Shown here: piece by piece, positions 45,847-55,087 of the stretch
Numbering within the stretch: position 1 is the first letter of the stretch
Layout: each line of letters starts with the position of its first letter
Made by a program: the position numbers and the translations under genes
Notes under the pieces: generated by a model
The model's input: only the letters and a program-made list of their open reading frames with translations
The model's database searches: none
What the model was told of the DNA's origin: nothing
Source of the DNA: Didymella arachidicola
Lineage: Eukaryota > Ascomycota > Dothideomycetes > Pleosporales > Didymellaceae
Reading direction: 5' to 3'
Length of the DNA stretch: 64,000 nucleotides
Assembly (NCBI GenBank): GCA_016630955.3
Contig: CM049985.1
Location: 2,480,001 to 2,544,000, forward strand

Positions 45847-46783
45847 TGGCACAGACAAGCCTGCATACTCGAAACTATGCCCCCCGACTACGACACGAGG
45901 CGAGTCGAGGCGAGTCGAGCCTTGTGTGAAGCGTTGCAGTCGTTCGCACGAACGTGCACTCCGGTCTTCCGTTACGTGAGGCCGCAAGGCACCGTAGCGA
46001 AGCTTGGTTCTCGCCACCGGTGAACGTAAACTTTTCGCCGCTGCAAATGTTGCCTCAGTTTATTGTTGATAAAGATAGCAAGCCTGATTGGTGGATGTAC
46101 AAGGCTTGCCGAGCAATACGAGGCGCTTTGTAAGGCCCACTTGAATCGACATTTCACCCCGGTGACCACTTTCGGCTCTCTACAACATCAGATTCACGTC
46201 CACCTCGGTACAACTCACAGTGCAGTGAGCTACGTCTTACTCGCGCACCTTTTCTTTAGTCACAACCTAGCTGTCTTTGTTTGTAACTCAACTCCTTCGC
46301 CCAAACACCTGATACCCCGCACAGACGACGTCGTGCTGAACGATGAAAAAATAATATCACAATCTTCTGACCAAATGACCTAACTTAATCCACACGATGC
46401 ATTCTCTCGCCCTCTGCCAATGTCAGGCTCAGCTGTAGGCGCACAAGGCTTTGATGTAGGCAGATTGACTCTTGAACCATACACCTCCCTAACATCGGAC
46501 TAGCATAGCCTCCACCAAGTATGATCACGAGTTATGTGCCCATCAAAGCTCGCATGGGACACCATACAATTTCCCGAGTACTTATCCATCCCGAAACGCT
46601 TGAGAAAGCTGCAAAGCTATCGCTGACAGGAGTGTATCTTGTTTTTCCTTCCAAGAATTCGATCATTTTCAGTGACTGTCCAATTCACCTTTGTCCACGA
46701 TTCAGACACCTCGGACGACTTTACGGCACACCGACCCGTCACAGAGCCTCGATACACGTGCTCTGCAGCAACTACAACGCTCA
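45847..46783. other. intergenic, no gene seen
   Basis: About 940 bp. There is a short tandem of gaggcgagtc near 45900. No family-like frame. Confidence 0.6.
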
Positions 46784-47011
46784 ATGGGCTGCATGCATAG
46801 CACCCCAACGACTGGCCTCGGCGAGGACGAGCCCGCCAGGTTCAGCGGTCAGCCTGCAACCGGACATACCAGCCACCATGGCGGCGCATACGCTATGGGC
46901 GGACCTGGTGCAGCTGCCGGCACTGTTTACGGCGGGTATGGAGGTGATTATGGGGGTGGCTACGCTGGTGGAGGTGGAGGCGATGGTGGAGGTGGTGGAG
47001 GAGGGTGTTGA
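46784..47011 (+). CDS. possible small acylated Gly-rich protein, 75 aa
   Basis: An ATG at 46784 opens a 75-residue frame that begins MGCMHSTP. A Gly at position 2, Cys at 3 and Ser at 6 match the consensus for N-myristoylation plus palmitoylation. The middle holds a His/Gly/Ala stretch. The last 45 residues are almost pure Gly with Tyr/Asp, ending in a Gly run and a terminal Cys. If real, it would be a small membrane-tethered protein. The upstream frame continues 31 codons before the ATG, so the start is not forced. Gly-rich frames also arise by chance from ggt/gga repeats. No homologue is known to me. Confidence 0.35.
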   Translation: MGCMHSTPTTGLGEDEPARFSGQPATGHTSHHGGAYAMGGPGAAAGTVYGGYGGDYGGGYAGGGGGDGGGGGGGC

Positions 47012-47820
47012 GATTAGGAACTGGTCGGTGGCAGTGTTGTCGAGAAGCTGTTATGATGGAGACGTGATTTGTGCGGCACTGTGATACGGGAGGGCGGGTT
47101 GTGATGATGCTTGCTTGTTACCATGAGAAATTTACACTCACTGGAAAGACGTTGGTTTTACCTGTTCCAAGCTACTCATGGAGTATAGCCACTCTGCCGG
47201 TGAGATTAGCAAACACAGTCCATGGAAGCGACAGTCCAGATCTTGGCTGTCAGCATACAGAGCACTTCACCGCAAATGACAATTCTGTACTACAACCTGC
47301 CTCTAAATATCTGTAGGCATTCGCTGTGGTGATGGGACGCCGCTCCAGCACAGGAGTCCTCATAGACACAGCTACGAACGCCATCAATTAGCTCACGCCG
47401 AGGGGCGCTGGGTCACGTAGGCTAGCCCTTCCTGCTTAAACATTTGATGGAGTCCATAACATTTGTCGGATTTGGGTAGCAGTGGAAGTCAAGGCAGTCG
47501 AAGGGGCACACCTGGGAGGCAAGTGTCTGAGGCGGTAACGGCGGATGCGTCTGAGGTGCGACTTAATGGCTTGATTTCATGCGCAAGCATTTAAAGTGAT
47601 GAGGCTGCTCATCTAAAATTTGTTCCAACATAAGGATAGTTGTGAGAATGTACACTCCTGGCTGAACACGCGTGTGCTTCAGCCCTTAGCCTGAACTACA
47701 CGCGCAAAAAGCGATAATTACTACGATTTACTCATGCTAGACAAAGTTACGAGCGAACCCGTTGCCGTTCACAACCACATTTCCATAACTCGACAGCTAG
47801 TTCGGGACTGCTCAGAGGGG
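47012..47820. other. intergenic, no gene seen
   Basis: About 800 bp with no coding pattern; it ends at the tRNA terminator. Confidence 0.6.
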
Positions 47821-47828
47821 AAAAAAAA
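47821..47828 (-). terminator. RNA polymerase III terminator (T8) of tRNA-Ser
   Basis: Eight A on the plus strand give a T8 run two bases past the tRNA 3' end on the minus strand, a strong Pol III stop. Confidence 0.85.
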
Positions 47829-47830
47829 GC

Positions 47831-47910
47831 GACGTTGGCAGGATTCGAACCTACGCTCCCGAAGGAACAAGATTTCTAGTCTTGCGCGATAACCACTCCG
47901 CCACAACGCC
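47831..47910 (-). tRNA. tRNA-Ser (anticodon AGA)
   Basis: The minus strand folds as a class II tRNA of 80 nt. The acceptor stem ggcgttg pairs with caacgtc (one G-T), the D-arm carries ggttatcgc, and the anticodon stem aaga/tctt encloses ctAGAaa. A long variable arm (ttccttcgggagc) and a T-arm with GGTTCGAATCC complete it. The AGA anticodon (read as IGA) decodes TCT/TCC/TCA. The long variable arm confirms Ser. No intron and no encoded CCA, as expected for a nuclear gene. Internal A and B boxes are present within the D and T arms. Confidence 0.96.
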
Positions 47911-48951
47911 GGAAATCACTTGCTGGTTAATGCTAGTGACAATAACTACTTCCCGAAAAGTAAAATATATATATTTAATATCAATCGAGCCACCATCATC
48001 TCGATATTGTCGAGGTCTTGTCGTCGATCGGCAGGCTCCTCCGCCAGCAATATACGATGATCCATCATTTGTCTGCTGGCAGCTCTAGACACAATTGGAA
48101 AATCGGGGTTTGATCAAAGGCAATCCGAGTTGGCTTCAGCCGCATTGTGCCAAAATTAGCCCCCACAGCCGAAGCGCGGACCTACTCTCGGTTTGACACT
48201 CATGAATGAAGCCTCGTGCATCCACACTTCCCCGTACTCTGGAATCGATAGTTCCGTTCGAGAGTCCTGTTCTATACTTGTCGCTGGAGATGCAGCTGTC
48301 TCAATCTGCTTCATCCTTCTTTGTGAAGATGGGATCCTCGTAATGCGAGGCGACTGACGGACTGCACGGCGACAACATCCACCTTCGGAGTCGACCACAT
48401 CACAATTGTTCGACCTCCGCTCCGTCGACTCACGCCTTCTCAGCCTCTGCAGAAAACATGGTGCCACTTCCGGGCTTCGAGATGGTGTGCGACCTTTGAT
48501 CCCCGGCACCAAACCACTTCGATCCGCTAAGCCTCACATTCGATGCCGTGATTGGCCCGTGGTGCTTCCACCTCTCCCTCGAACTGCTGACTCCACATGC
48601 ACAAGTTCCTTCGACGGACACATCCGCCTAGAATGGCAGGCATGGTCAGCAACAAAGAAGCAAACCCCGCTACGGGAATCTTGCATCACATGGGCCCCTG
48701 CAGGACTCATTGCTTCTGAGACGCGGAAATCCAGACAGGACCACTGTAGCCCGAGGCTGCGGTTCGTAGCCCACGAGCGCGTACTTCGGTCTTCGAAGCA
48801 TGCAGCATATAGTCGCGATGGCGTCCAGCATGCGTGAGGATGACCTTTGTTTGGCAGTACCACCGTTATCAAAGGACCAATGTCGCGCTGTTTTCCTACG
48901 GACCACCCAGCTTCCCGTCTGAGTGCTGCGGCTGCTTTTCTCTTTAACAGG
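47911..48951. other. intergenic, no gene seen
   Basis: About 1 kb. Short frames on both strands only. The 3' part contains a possible upstream exon for the Gag-like gene (ATG at about 48810), which I could not join convincingly. Confidence 0.5.
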
Positions 48952-50853
48952 ATGTCGACGCTCAATTCGACCCGCCTGCCTGGTGTGCAGATCCTTCACG
49001 CCCATGCTACAGGGGCTGAATACTCGAGATGGCGGCGAGGGATCAGGTTCGCTTGCGAGACCAAGGGGACGTGGGGCTTCTGCGATGGCTCGCATCCAAT
49101 GCCTATGCCTAGATCTGGATCAAGACCGTCTTCTCCAAGGGCGTCCAACACATCACAACCGTGCTTGCTTGATGAACGCAAAAGCTGGGTCCGCCAGGAT
49201 CGTGAAGTTAAGCTGGATATCTTCCTTTCGCTCTCTGAAGAAGTAATGGAAGAAGTCCTGCACGCTGGCCCGCCACTGCCACCTTCGAACATGAACGCTC
49301 AGCAGATGCTTGCAGCGCTGGACCAACGATTCAAGGCCTTCAGATTTGAGGACTATCACCATGCGTTCTGTCACTTCCTCAACCTGCACGTCGATGCTTT
49401 TATCAGCCTCGAGGAGTTCAATGTCGAATTCAAGACGACACTGGAAGATCTACACGATTACGGCCAACCACTATCCAACACACAGGCTTGCAGCGCATAC
49501 TTCTCTAAACTCCGGTGCACTCTGAATCCCTGGGTAGCAAAGAAGCTCGAGGAATGGGATACGCAAGCATCGATACCTAGACTCGAGGATCTCATGAAGG
49601 AGTCGAAACCCTGGACGTTCAGGCCTTCCAGCTTAAACAAATCCCTAGAGCCAAAGACAGAATCCATCACAGAAGAGCTCAACGAAGACAATTCTTCCCA
49701 GTCTGACATCGACTCAAGCCTCTCCAGCGCTTCCTCGCCGTCAAAGCTACACTCTCGACAGACCTCCAACACCACAGCAATCACGACGCATTCTCTCGAG
49801 ATCACGATTCATGCCTCATCCTCCGACGTTGCGCAGATAAACTCTCTCCCGTGTCTCCCAGCGACTCGATACAATCCCGCTGCAGCATGTCACCTCTCTG
49901 CAAAAGCCAGCATGCCTTTGATCGGCCCCCTGCCACCGATGACCCGGCCGCTACCTCCGCTGCCAAAACACGTTCTCGCTTCGCCGCGCGCGCGCTCCGC
50001 GTCGCCACGCATCATGGTCCCGAACCCAAAGGCAATTGTTGACAGCCCGAAGACCTCCGCAAAGTCTACCACGCCCAAGACGCCCGAGCTGCGCCTTGAA
50101 ACCACGCATCCCACCCTCCGTCCCAAAAGTCCCACACTACTTGACCAGAAGGAATACGGCGCCAAACCTGCACACAGCCCCGTCACGCCACTAGAAACGA
50201 AAGTCCATCCTGCGTTGCGCCAGAACGCTTCCAACTTGACTCTGGAGGCGAGGACATCAACAACAATAGCTTCTGCTACCACCAGTGAGACGATACTGCG
50301 CGTCACGCCTCCTCTCGCGGCCCTACCCTTCGAAGAGAACACTCCCGTCCCCTGGCCCAGCACGCCAGACGCCGCACCGTGCTCGCAGAACCACACCGAT
50401 CTTGACGCCCTGACACGGCTGCGCGCCATGTCTGGCGCGAGTCATAGCACAACCTCCCTCCCCATCGGGGGGCGCTCCCTATCGCCGCCACGGCTGCATG
50501 AGCGTCCTTTGCTCGTCACCAATATCACGACCATTGGTAGTCCGCCGCTGCCTTCCTCTCCACCGAAACCTATCTCTGCCCATGCGCCCACGAACGAGAG
50601 TCTCGTCAGTCTGGCGCGTAGTCGGACGCCCACATTTGAATCTCTCGGGGTGCCTCGAGGCACGAGTCCGGACAAAGTTGAGGACGGCAAGATTGAGAGG
50701 AGTCGTAGTCCAGTAAGAGATTTGGTTGCGAGGTTGAGTGGGGATAGTTTGGAGGCTAAGAGCGACGAAAGGAGGCAGAGGAAGAAGAGTTGGAGTCTTG
50801 GGGTAGGGTTAGGGAGGTTTGGACCCGGAAAGGGAATAAGGGAGATTGTGTAG
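48952..50853 (+). CDS. Gag-like (UBN2/copia-type) protein with Ser/Pro-rich tail, 633 aa
   Basis: One intact frame from ATG 48952. Residues 20-45 read YSRWRRGIRFACETKGTWGF, followed by a CDGS box. Residues 105-220 (NMNAQQMLAALDQRFKAF, then HHAFCHFLNLHVDAFISLEEF, then SNTQACSAYFSKLRCTLNPWV) follow the order of copia-type Gag/UBN2 domains: a W..I box, then paired helices ending in L-x-x-L. No zinc knuckle, protease, integrase or reverse transcriptase follows, and no long terminal repeats flank it. The remaining 400 residues are Ser/Pro/Thr-rich and disordered, with a basic KSWSLGVGLGRFGPGKG end. This combination suggests a retrotransposon Gag domain turned into a host protein. Its role is unknown, and the true start may lie in an upstream exon. 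Confidence 0.7.
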   Translation: MSTLNSTRLPGVQILHAHATGAEYSRWRRGIRFACETKGTWGFCDGSHPMPMPRSGSRPSSPRASNTSQPCLLDERKSWVRQDREVKLDIFLSLSEEVMEEVLHAGPPLPPSNMNAQQMLAALDQRFKAFRFEDYHHAFCHFLNLHVDAFISLEEFNVEFKTTLEDLHDYGQPLSNTQACSAYFSKLRCTLNPWVAKKLEEWDTQASIPRLEDLMKESKPWTFRPSSLNKSLEPKTESITEELNEDNSSQSDIDSSLSSASSPSKLHSRQTSNTTAITTHSLEITIHASSSDVAQINSLPCLPATRYNPAAACHLSAKASMPLIGPLPPMTRPLPPLPKHVLASPRARSASPRIMVPNPKAIVDSPKTSAKSTTPKTPELRLETTHPTLRPKSPTLLDQKEYGAKPAHSPVTPLETKVHPALRQNASNLTLEARTSTTIASATTSETILRVTPPLAALPFEENTPVPWPSTPDAAPCSQNHTDLDALTRLRAMSGASHSTTSLPIGGRSLSPPRLHERPLLVTNITTIGSPPLPSSPPKPISAHAPTNESLVSLARSRTPTFESLGVPRGTSPDKVEDGKIERSRSPVRDLVARLSGDSLEAKSDERRQRKKSWSLGVGLGRFGPGKGIREIV

Positions 50854-51239
50854 TGGTGTTGGTTTGAGGGTAGACAATCTGAGAAGAACGAGACGGGTCT
50901 TGGAAGGTTCATGTTTGCGTGATGATGCTTGTCGACCTGCAGCATGTGCCGTGATTATCGTGGTCATTGCTTTCAGTTCAAAGCCGTGCTCCTGGGAGAA
51001 GACCTATGTAAGCTGCCTCCGTCAGCATGAGTCACACGAATTCGAAATAGTGCAAAGGGCAGTATGGGATGTCATCGTGATTCGTGAGACCTTAGGCACG
51101 GTCGACATTAGTCTACAGAAACAAAAAGAGGATTTCGCTGCTCCTCTTGTCGTTTTCGAGTCCGCGACACCTCTTCGTGAGGCGTCGGATACACATGCAT
51201 GCGTTAAGCTGACTTCTCTTGAAGTCACCGATGCCAAAC
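50854..51239. other. convergent spacer, no gene seen
   Basis: About 390 bp between the convergent stops of the Gag-like and aminotransferase genes; presumably 3' UTRs. Confidence 0.6.
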
Positions 51240-52588
51240 CTACTGCGTCTCCCTGACGGCCTTGTCGACAGCCTTGGCGAAGTACTCGACATTGTTAGTG
51301 TTGAGACCCGCCATCGAGATACGACCGTTCTTGGTCATATAGACGTGCGAGTCTTCACGTAGTTTAAGGACCTGCTCCTCGGTCAAGCCAGTAAAGCTGA
51401 ACATGCCGATCTGATCAGTGATATGGTTCCAAGTGCCGGGTGTGCCGAGCTCCTCGAGCTTATTGCGCAGCGCGCTGCGCATCTCCTTGATGCGGCCAGA
51501 CATCTCACGAAGGTTAGCCTCCCACTCGGAGAAGAGCTGTGGGTCATTCAGGACAGTCGAGGCAATACGAGCACCGTAGGCGGGAGGGTTGGAGATTTCA
51601 GATCGCTGGAGGATAGCAAGTTGCGAGGCAACACGGGTGACTGTTGACTGCGCATCAGATGAAGGTGATGTGACGAAGTGGAAGCAACCGGCACGCTCGC
51701 CGTAGAGCCCGAAGTTCTTTGCGTACGACTGAGCAATGCACAGCTCGAAGCCCTGCTCAACAAAGTAGCGGATTGCCCAGCCGTCCCTGGCAAGGTCACC
51801 GGAGGCAAAGCCCTGGTATGCTGTGTCGAAAAAGGGGAAGTGTTTCCTGGCGCGGATGACTTCTGCGATCTTCTTCCACTGCTCTTGTGTGGCATCGACA
51901 CCGGTGGGGTTGTGAGCGCAGGCGTGCAGCACGATAATGCTGCCCTCGGGCGCACTCTCTAGCGCACCGTACATGCCATCGAAATCGAGGCCCTTGGTCT
52001 TCTTGGAGAAGTACGGGTATGTCTTGTGCTGCAAACCGACGTTGGAGAAGATCTGGAAGTGATTCGGCCATGTGGGATCGGAAAAGTATCCGGTGCGTTC
52101 GGTGTTGGGCTTGTAGAACTTCTGCAGGAAGAGGGCACCCAAGTGCACAGCGCCGGTACCGGAGATAGTCTGTAAGCTGGTGACCTGGGCACTGTCAGCT
52201 ATGTGTCACGTCATGGTGGGGAGAGCCACCCACTCGCTTTTCCTTGATGGCGGGGCTGTCACCACCAAGGACAAGCTTCTGGGAAGCTGTTGTGAAGTCT
52301 GGCAAGCCGGCAATGGGCAGGTACTCGTGGTTGAGGTCGGGGTCCTTGCGCAGGATCTCGTCGGCCTGTCAAGATAGTCAGCAGGTAGCTATCAGCAGCT
52401 CCAGCAGATGCTCCCACCTTCTTCACGACAGGCAGAACCCATGGCTTGGCGTTGTTGTCTCGGTAGGCTCCAATGCCCAAGTCGACCTTGTTGCTGTCGG
52501 TATCGCGCCGATACGCGGCCATCAGCCCGAAGAGCGCATCTTCGGGCGCCTGGGGGACGACGCTCGCGTCGAATGCTGTGGCGGCCAT
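51240..52588 (-). CDS. aspartate aminotransferase, probably cytosolic
   Basis: Exons 52418-52588, 52234-52365 and 51240-52184 join in phase 0 to 415 residues, the usual length of the cytosolic enzyme. It interconverts aspartate + 2-oxoglutarate and oxaloacetate + glutamate with PLP. Family landmarks are complete: VDLGIGAYRDNNAKPWVLPVV near 34-55, LQTISGTGA (105-113), the HNPTG box (192-196), FFDTAYQGFASGD, and the PLP Lys257 in SYAKNFGLYGERAG. The frame is open further to an ATG at 52705 that would add a poly-Ser leader. That stretch is a CT-rich tract typical of fungal 5' leaders, so the shorter start is preferred, but a second isoform cannot be excluded. A transposon ends about 200 bp upstream of this start. 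Confidence 0.95.
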
Positions 52589-52789
52589 TGGGGCGATTTG
52601 TGTGGAAATTTGGGAGAGGCGGAGATTGGAGGAAGAGGAGGAGGAAGAGGAAGAAGAAGCTGCAGGTGAAGGAGAGGTAAGGGATTGCTTAGGTGAGTCT
52701 GGCATGACTGCAACACTATACACTTTGCTGTGCTTGCTTTACGTATCACGGGCCTAATTGGGAAGCCACAACGCCCCGCGCTTGCACTA

Positions 52790-52834
52790 ACGCCAACTAC
52801 CACCGGATGGCGCACCCCACCGGAATGGCGCACC
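52790..52834. repeat. left terminal inverted repeat of the pogo/Fot-like element
   Basis: 45 bp beginning acgccaactaccaccgg; it matches the right end in reverse complement at 44 of 45 bases. It contains two near-identical words, ccaccggatggcgcacc and ccaccggaatggcgcacc, in tandem, plausible transposase binding sites. Confidence 0.95.
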
Positions 52835-52870
52835 TTGCCAAGACCACACCTCTTTTGACCACCACCAACG

Positions 52871-54505
52871 ATGTCGCAACAAATTGATCTTGAATTACTT
52901 TCTCGTGAAGATAGAATTAAGCTTGCTATTAGAGCTATTAATTCTAATGCGAACCTAAGCCAGCGACGCGCTGCTGCTGTCTACAACGTGCCTGAAAGTA
53001 CTCTTCGAAGGCAACGCGCCAAACCAGCTTCTCAACGCGTTATCTACCCCAATTGCTCTCGGCTTACAAAGCAAGAAGAGGAGGTGCTTGTTCAACATAT
53101 AAGAAAGCTTGACGCGCGAGGATTTGCTCCTACGCTTACTTATGTGCGAGAGATGGCTGATCAACTGTTGGCTGCTCGCGATGGGGGCAAGGTTGGAGAA
53201 AACTGGACCTACAGGTTTATCCAGCGGAAACCTGAGGTTAGGTCTCAGGTTTCTAGACTGAGAGATTACCGGAGAGTTCTGTGCAGCGATACAGCAATTA
53301 TCAGTCCCTGGTTCGACCTTATACGCAACGTTAAAGCCAAGTACGGCATCCTGGACCAAGATACCTACAACTTTGACGAGACTGGCTTCCAGATAGGCGT
53401 TGGAGGGTCAGTTAAGGTAGTGACTGCGTCTGAGAGACGTCGTGCACCACTCAGCCTTCAGCCTGGCGATCGTGAGTGGATAACTTTGATTGCTTGTATC
53501 AACGCGATGGGCTGGTCTGTCCCACCCTTCTTCATCCTCAAAGCAAAGCACCACGACAAGGCCTGGTACGTTAACAACCCAAAAGATTGGAGGATTGGGG
53601 TTAGCAAGAATGGCTGGACTACTAATGAACTTGGCCTTGCCTGGCTAAAGCACTTTATCCAGCACACAGAGGCTGCTACTGTAGGTAGCCATCGGCTGCT
53701 GATTATCGATGGCCACGAGAGTCACAAGTCGCTCGAATTCCAGAATCTCTGCGAGGAAAGCAAGATTATTGCCCTCTGTATGCCTCCGCACGCCTCTCAC
53801 ATCCTGCAGCCACTTGACGTTGGGTGCTTTGCCCCGCTGAAGCAGGCGTACAAGAAGGAGATCAAAAGCTTGGCAGACAGTTACATTACCCACGTGGACA
53901 AAAAGGCCTTCTTAGCAACGTTTCAACCAGTATACAACAAGGCAATCTCAAAGAGCAACATCTTATCAAGCTTTAGAGCAACTGGCTTGGTCCCACTTGA
54001 CCCAGAGGCGGTGCTGTCAAGGCTTGAAGTTAAGCCTCGTACGCCAACACCGCCTCTGCCTGGGCCTACCAACTGGCAACCTAAAACACCAACCAACGCG
54101 ATTGAAATTGATAGCCAAACAACTCTTATTATTAAGAGGATAAGAGAACATAGGAGTTCCTCTCCTGACTCAATTATTGAGATGGTCCTACAGGTTAAAA
54201 GGGGGTCTGCAAAGAGGGACTATTCGCACACGCTACTTGAGGCAAGGATAGCCCAGCTTGAACAGGCAAACAAGGCTGCTTCTGAGCGTAAGAGGCGTAA
54301 AAAGAAGCGGATTCAGGAAGGCGGGACTCTCTCGCAGGCAGAGGCAGAGGAAATACTAAAGGAGAAAGACGCTAAGGCTGAGACTAAGGGAGAAGGTGCG
54401 CAGGTAGGTAGCAGTAGTAAAGTTAAACGGTGCTGTACAACATGCGGCAGGATAGGGCATAATAAGCGCACTTGCCAGCAAGATGTAATAGAGATAGAGG
54501 ATTAA
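52871..54505 (+). CDS. pogo/Fot1-type DDE transposase with C-terminal zinc knuckle
   Basis: 544 residues, uninterrupted. Order: a psq-type helix-turn-helix (about 12-50, ending ESTLRRQRAK), a CENP-B-type helix-turn-helix (about 64-130, LTKQEEEVLVQHI...WTYRFIQRKP), and the DDE_1 catalytic core. The core has Asp169 (YNFDETGFQIG), Asp280 (LLIIDGHESH) and Asp316 (ASHILQPLDVGCFAPLK); 35 residues separate the last two, as in Fot/pogo DD35D elements. A Pro-rich linker and coiled segment lead to a C-x2-C-x4-H-x4-C knuckle at about 522-535. The first ATG after the left repeat is used. All catalytic Asp residues are present, so the enzyme may be active. Codon use is more AT-rich than in neighbouring genes, as expected for a mobile gene. 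Confidence 0.96.
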   Translation: MSQQIDLELLSREDRIKLAIRAINSNANLSQRRAAAVYNVPESTLRRQRAKPASQRVIYPNCSRLTKQEEEVLVQHIRKLDARGFAPTLTYVREMADQLLAARDGGKVGENWTYRFIQRKPEVRSQVSRLRDYRRVLCSDTAIISPWFDLIRNVKAKYGILDQDTYNFDETGFQIGVGGSVKVVTASERRRAPLSLQPGDREWITLIACINAMGWSVPPFFILKAKHHDKAWYVNNPKDWRIGVSKNGWTTNELGLAWLKHFIQHTEAATVGSHRLLIIDGHESHKSLEFQNLCEESKIIALCMPPHASHILQPLDVGCFAPLKQAYKKEIKSLADSYITHVDKKAFLATFQPVYNKAISKSNILSSFRATGLVPLDPEAVLSRLEVKPRTPTPPLPGPTNWQPKTPTNAIEIDSQTTLIIKRIREHRSSSPDSIIEMVLQVKRGSAKRDYSHTLLEARIAQLEQANKAASERKRRKKKRIQEGGTLSQAEAEEILKEKDAKAETKGEGAQVGSSSKVKRCCTTCGRIGHNKRTCQQDVIEIED

Positions 54506-54578
54506 TTTAAGCTATTGTACGTTTAAATTTCTTGTTGTGGTGCTGAAATATTGAGGTGTAAAGATAAATTTGCTACAG

Positions 54579-54623
54579 GGTGCGCCATTCCGGTGGGGTG
54601 CGCCATCCGGTGGTGGTTGGCGT
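54579..54623. repeat. right terminal inverted repeat of the pogo/Fot-like element
   Basis: 45 bp ending ggtggtggttggcgt, the reverse complement of the left end with one mismatch; followed by the TA duplicate. Confidence 0.95.
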
Positions 54624-54625
54624 TA

Positions 54626-55087
54626 ACCCCCGCAGATGTTCTTATACGGGATGCCGGCCAGGGGGAGACGGAGCTGAGGAGCCGCTCGAGACGAGAAAGT
54701 GAGATTATTGATTCCTGCATCCCAGCGCGCGCTCCGGCTGCTTCCTTTAAAAGCTGCGGTTGACAGCCGCAGGGACTGGAGCTTGTCGAGAAGCCGAGGC
54801 ACGAGGCTCAGCACCAGAGTGATGGCCCGTGGTGATGTCAACACCCCTCGTGCCTGTTGACCTCTCACATGCAACCGGATTCAAAGACAGATTTAGCTGA
54901 GCCCTACGAGGTCCGCTCGAGCATCTGGTGGCTTGTGGGTCTGCGACGGCCAAAACGCCGCACTTGCTATTCCTGGCGAAACAGTCCTCAAGCTGCGCGA
55001 TAAATTGAGGGGAGGCTATGTCGCTATACCTTCACATGTTGGGTACTGGAACGAGCAATTAATCGCGTGATTTGAACAACCCCTCTG
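54626..55087. other. intergenic, no gene seen
   Basis: About 460 bp between the transposon and the SNARE gene stop; no family-like frame. Before the insertion this stretch would have adjoined the aminotransferase upstream region. Confidence 0.6.

Larger units (their letters stand above)
52790..54623 (+). mobile_element. complete pogo/Fot-like DNA transposon with TA target duplication
   Basis: The element is 1,834 bp with 45-bp terminal inverted repeats, bracketed by TA (52788-52789 and 54624-54625). TA is the duplicated target of the Tc1/mariner superfamily. It carries one intact transposase gene on the plus strand, with about 80 bp before and 118 bp after it. The near-identical ends and the open frame suggest recent insertion. 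It stands in the 5' region of the aspartate aminotransferase gene, pointing away from it. Confidence 0.95.

Noticed and set aside
48406..48837. Upstream open frame as N-terminal part of the Gag-like protein
   Set aside because: Different frame, no domain resemblance and no convincing splice to the 48952 block.
52589..52705. Poly-Ser N-terminal extension of aspartate aminotransferase
   Set aside because: The DNA is a CT-rich tract typical of fungal leaders, and the shorter start gives the standard cytosolic length; left as a possible isoform only.
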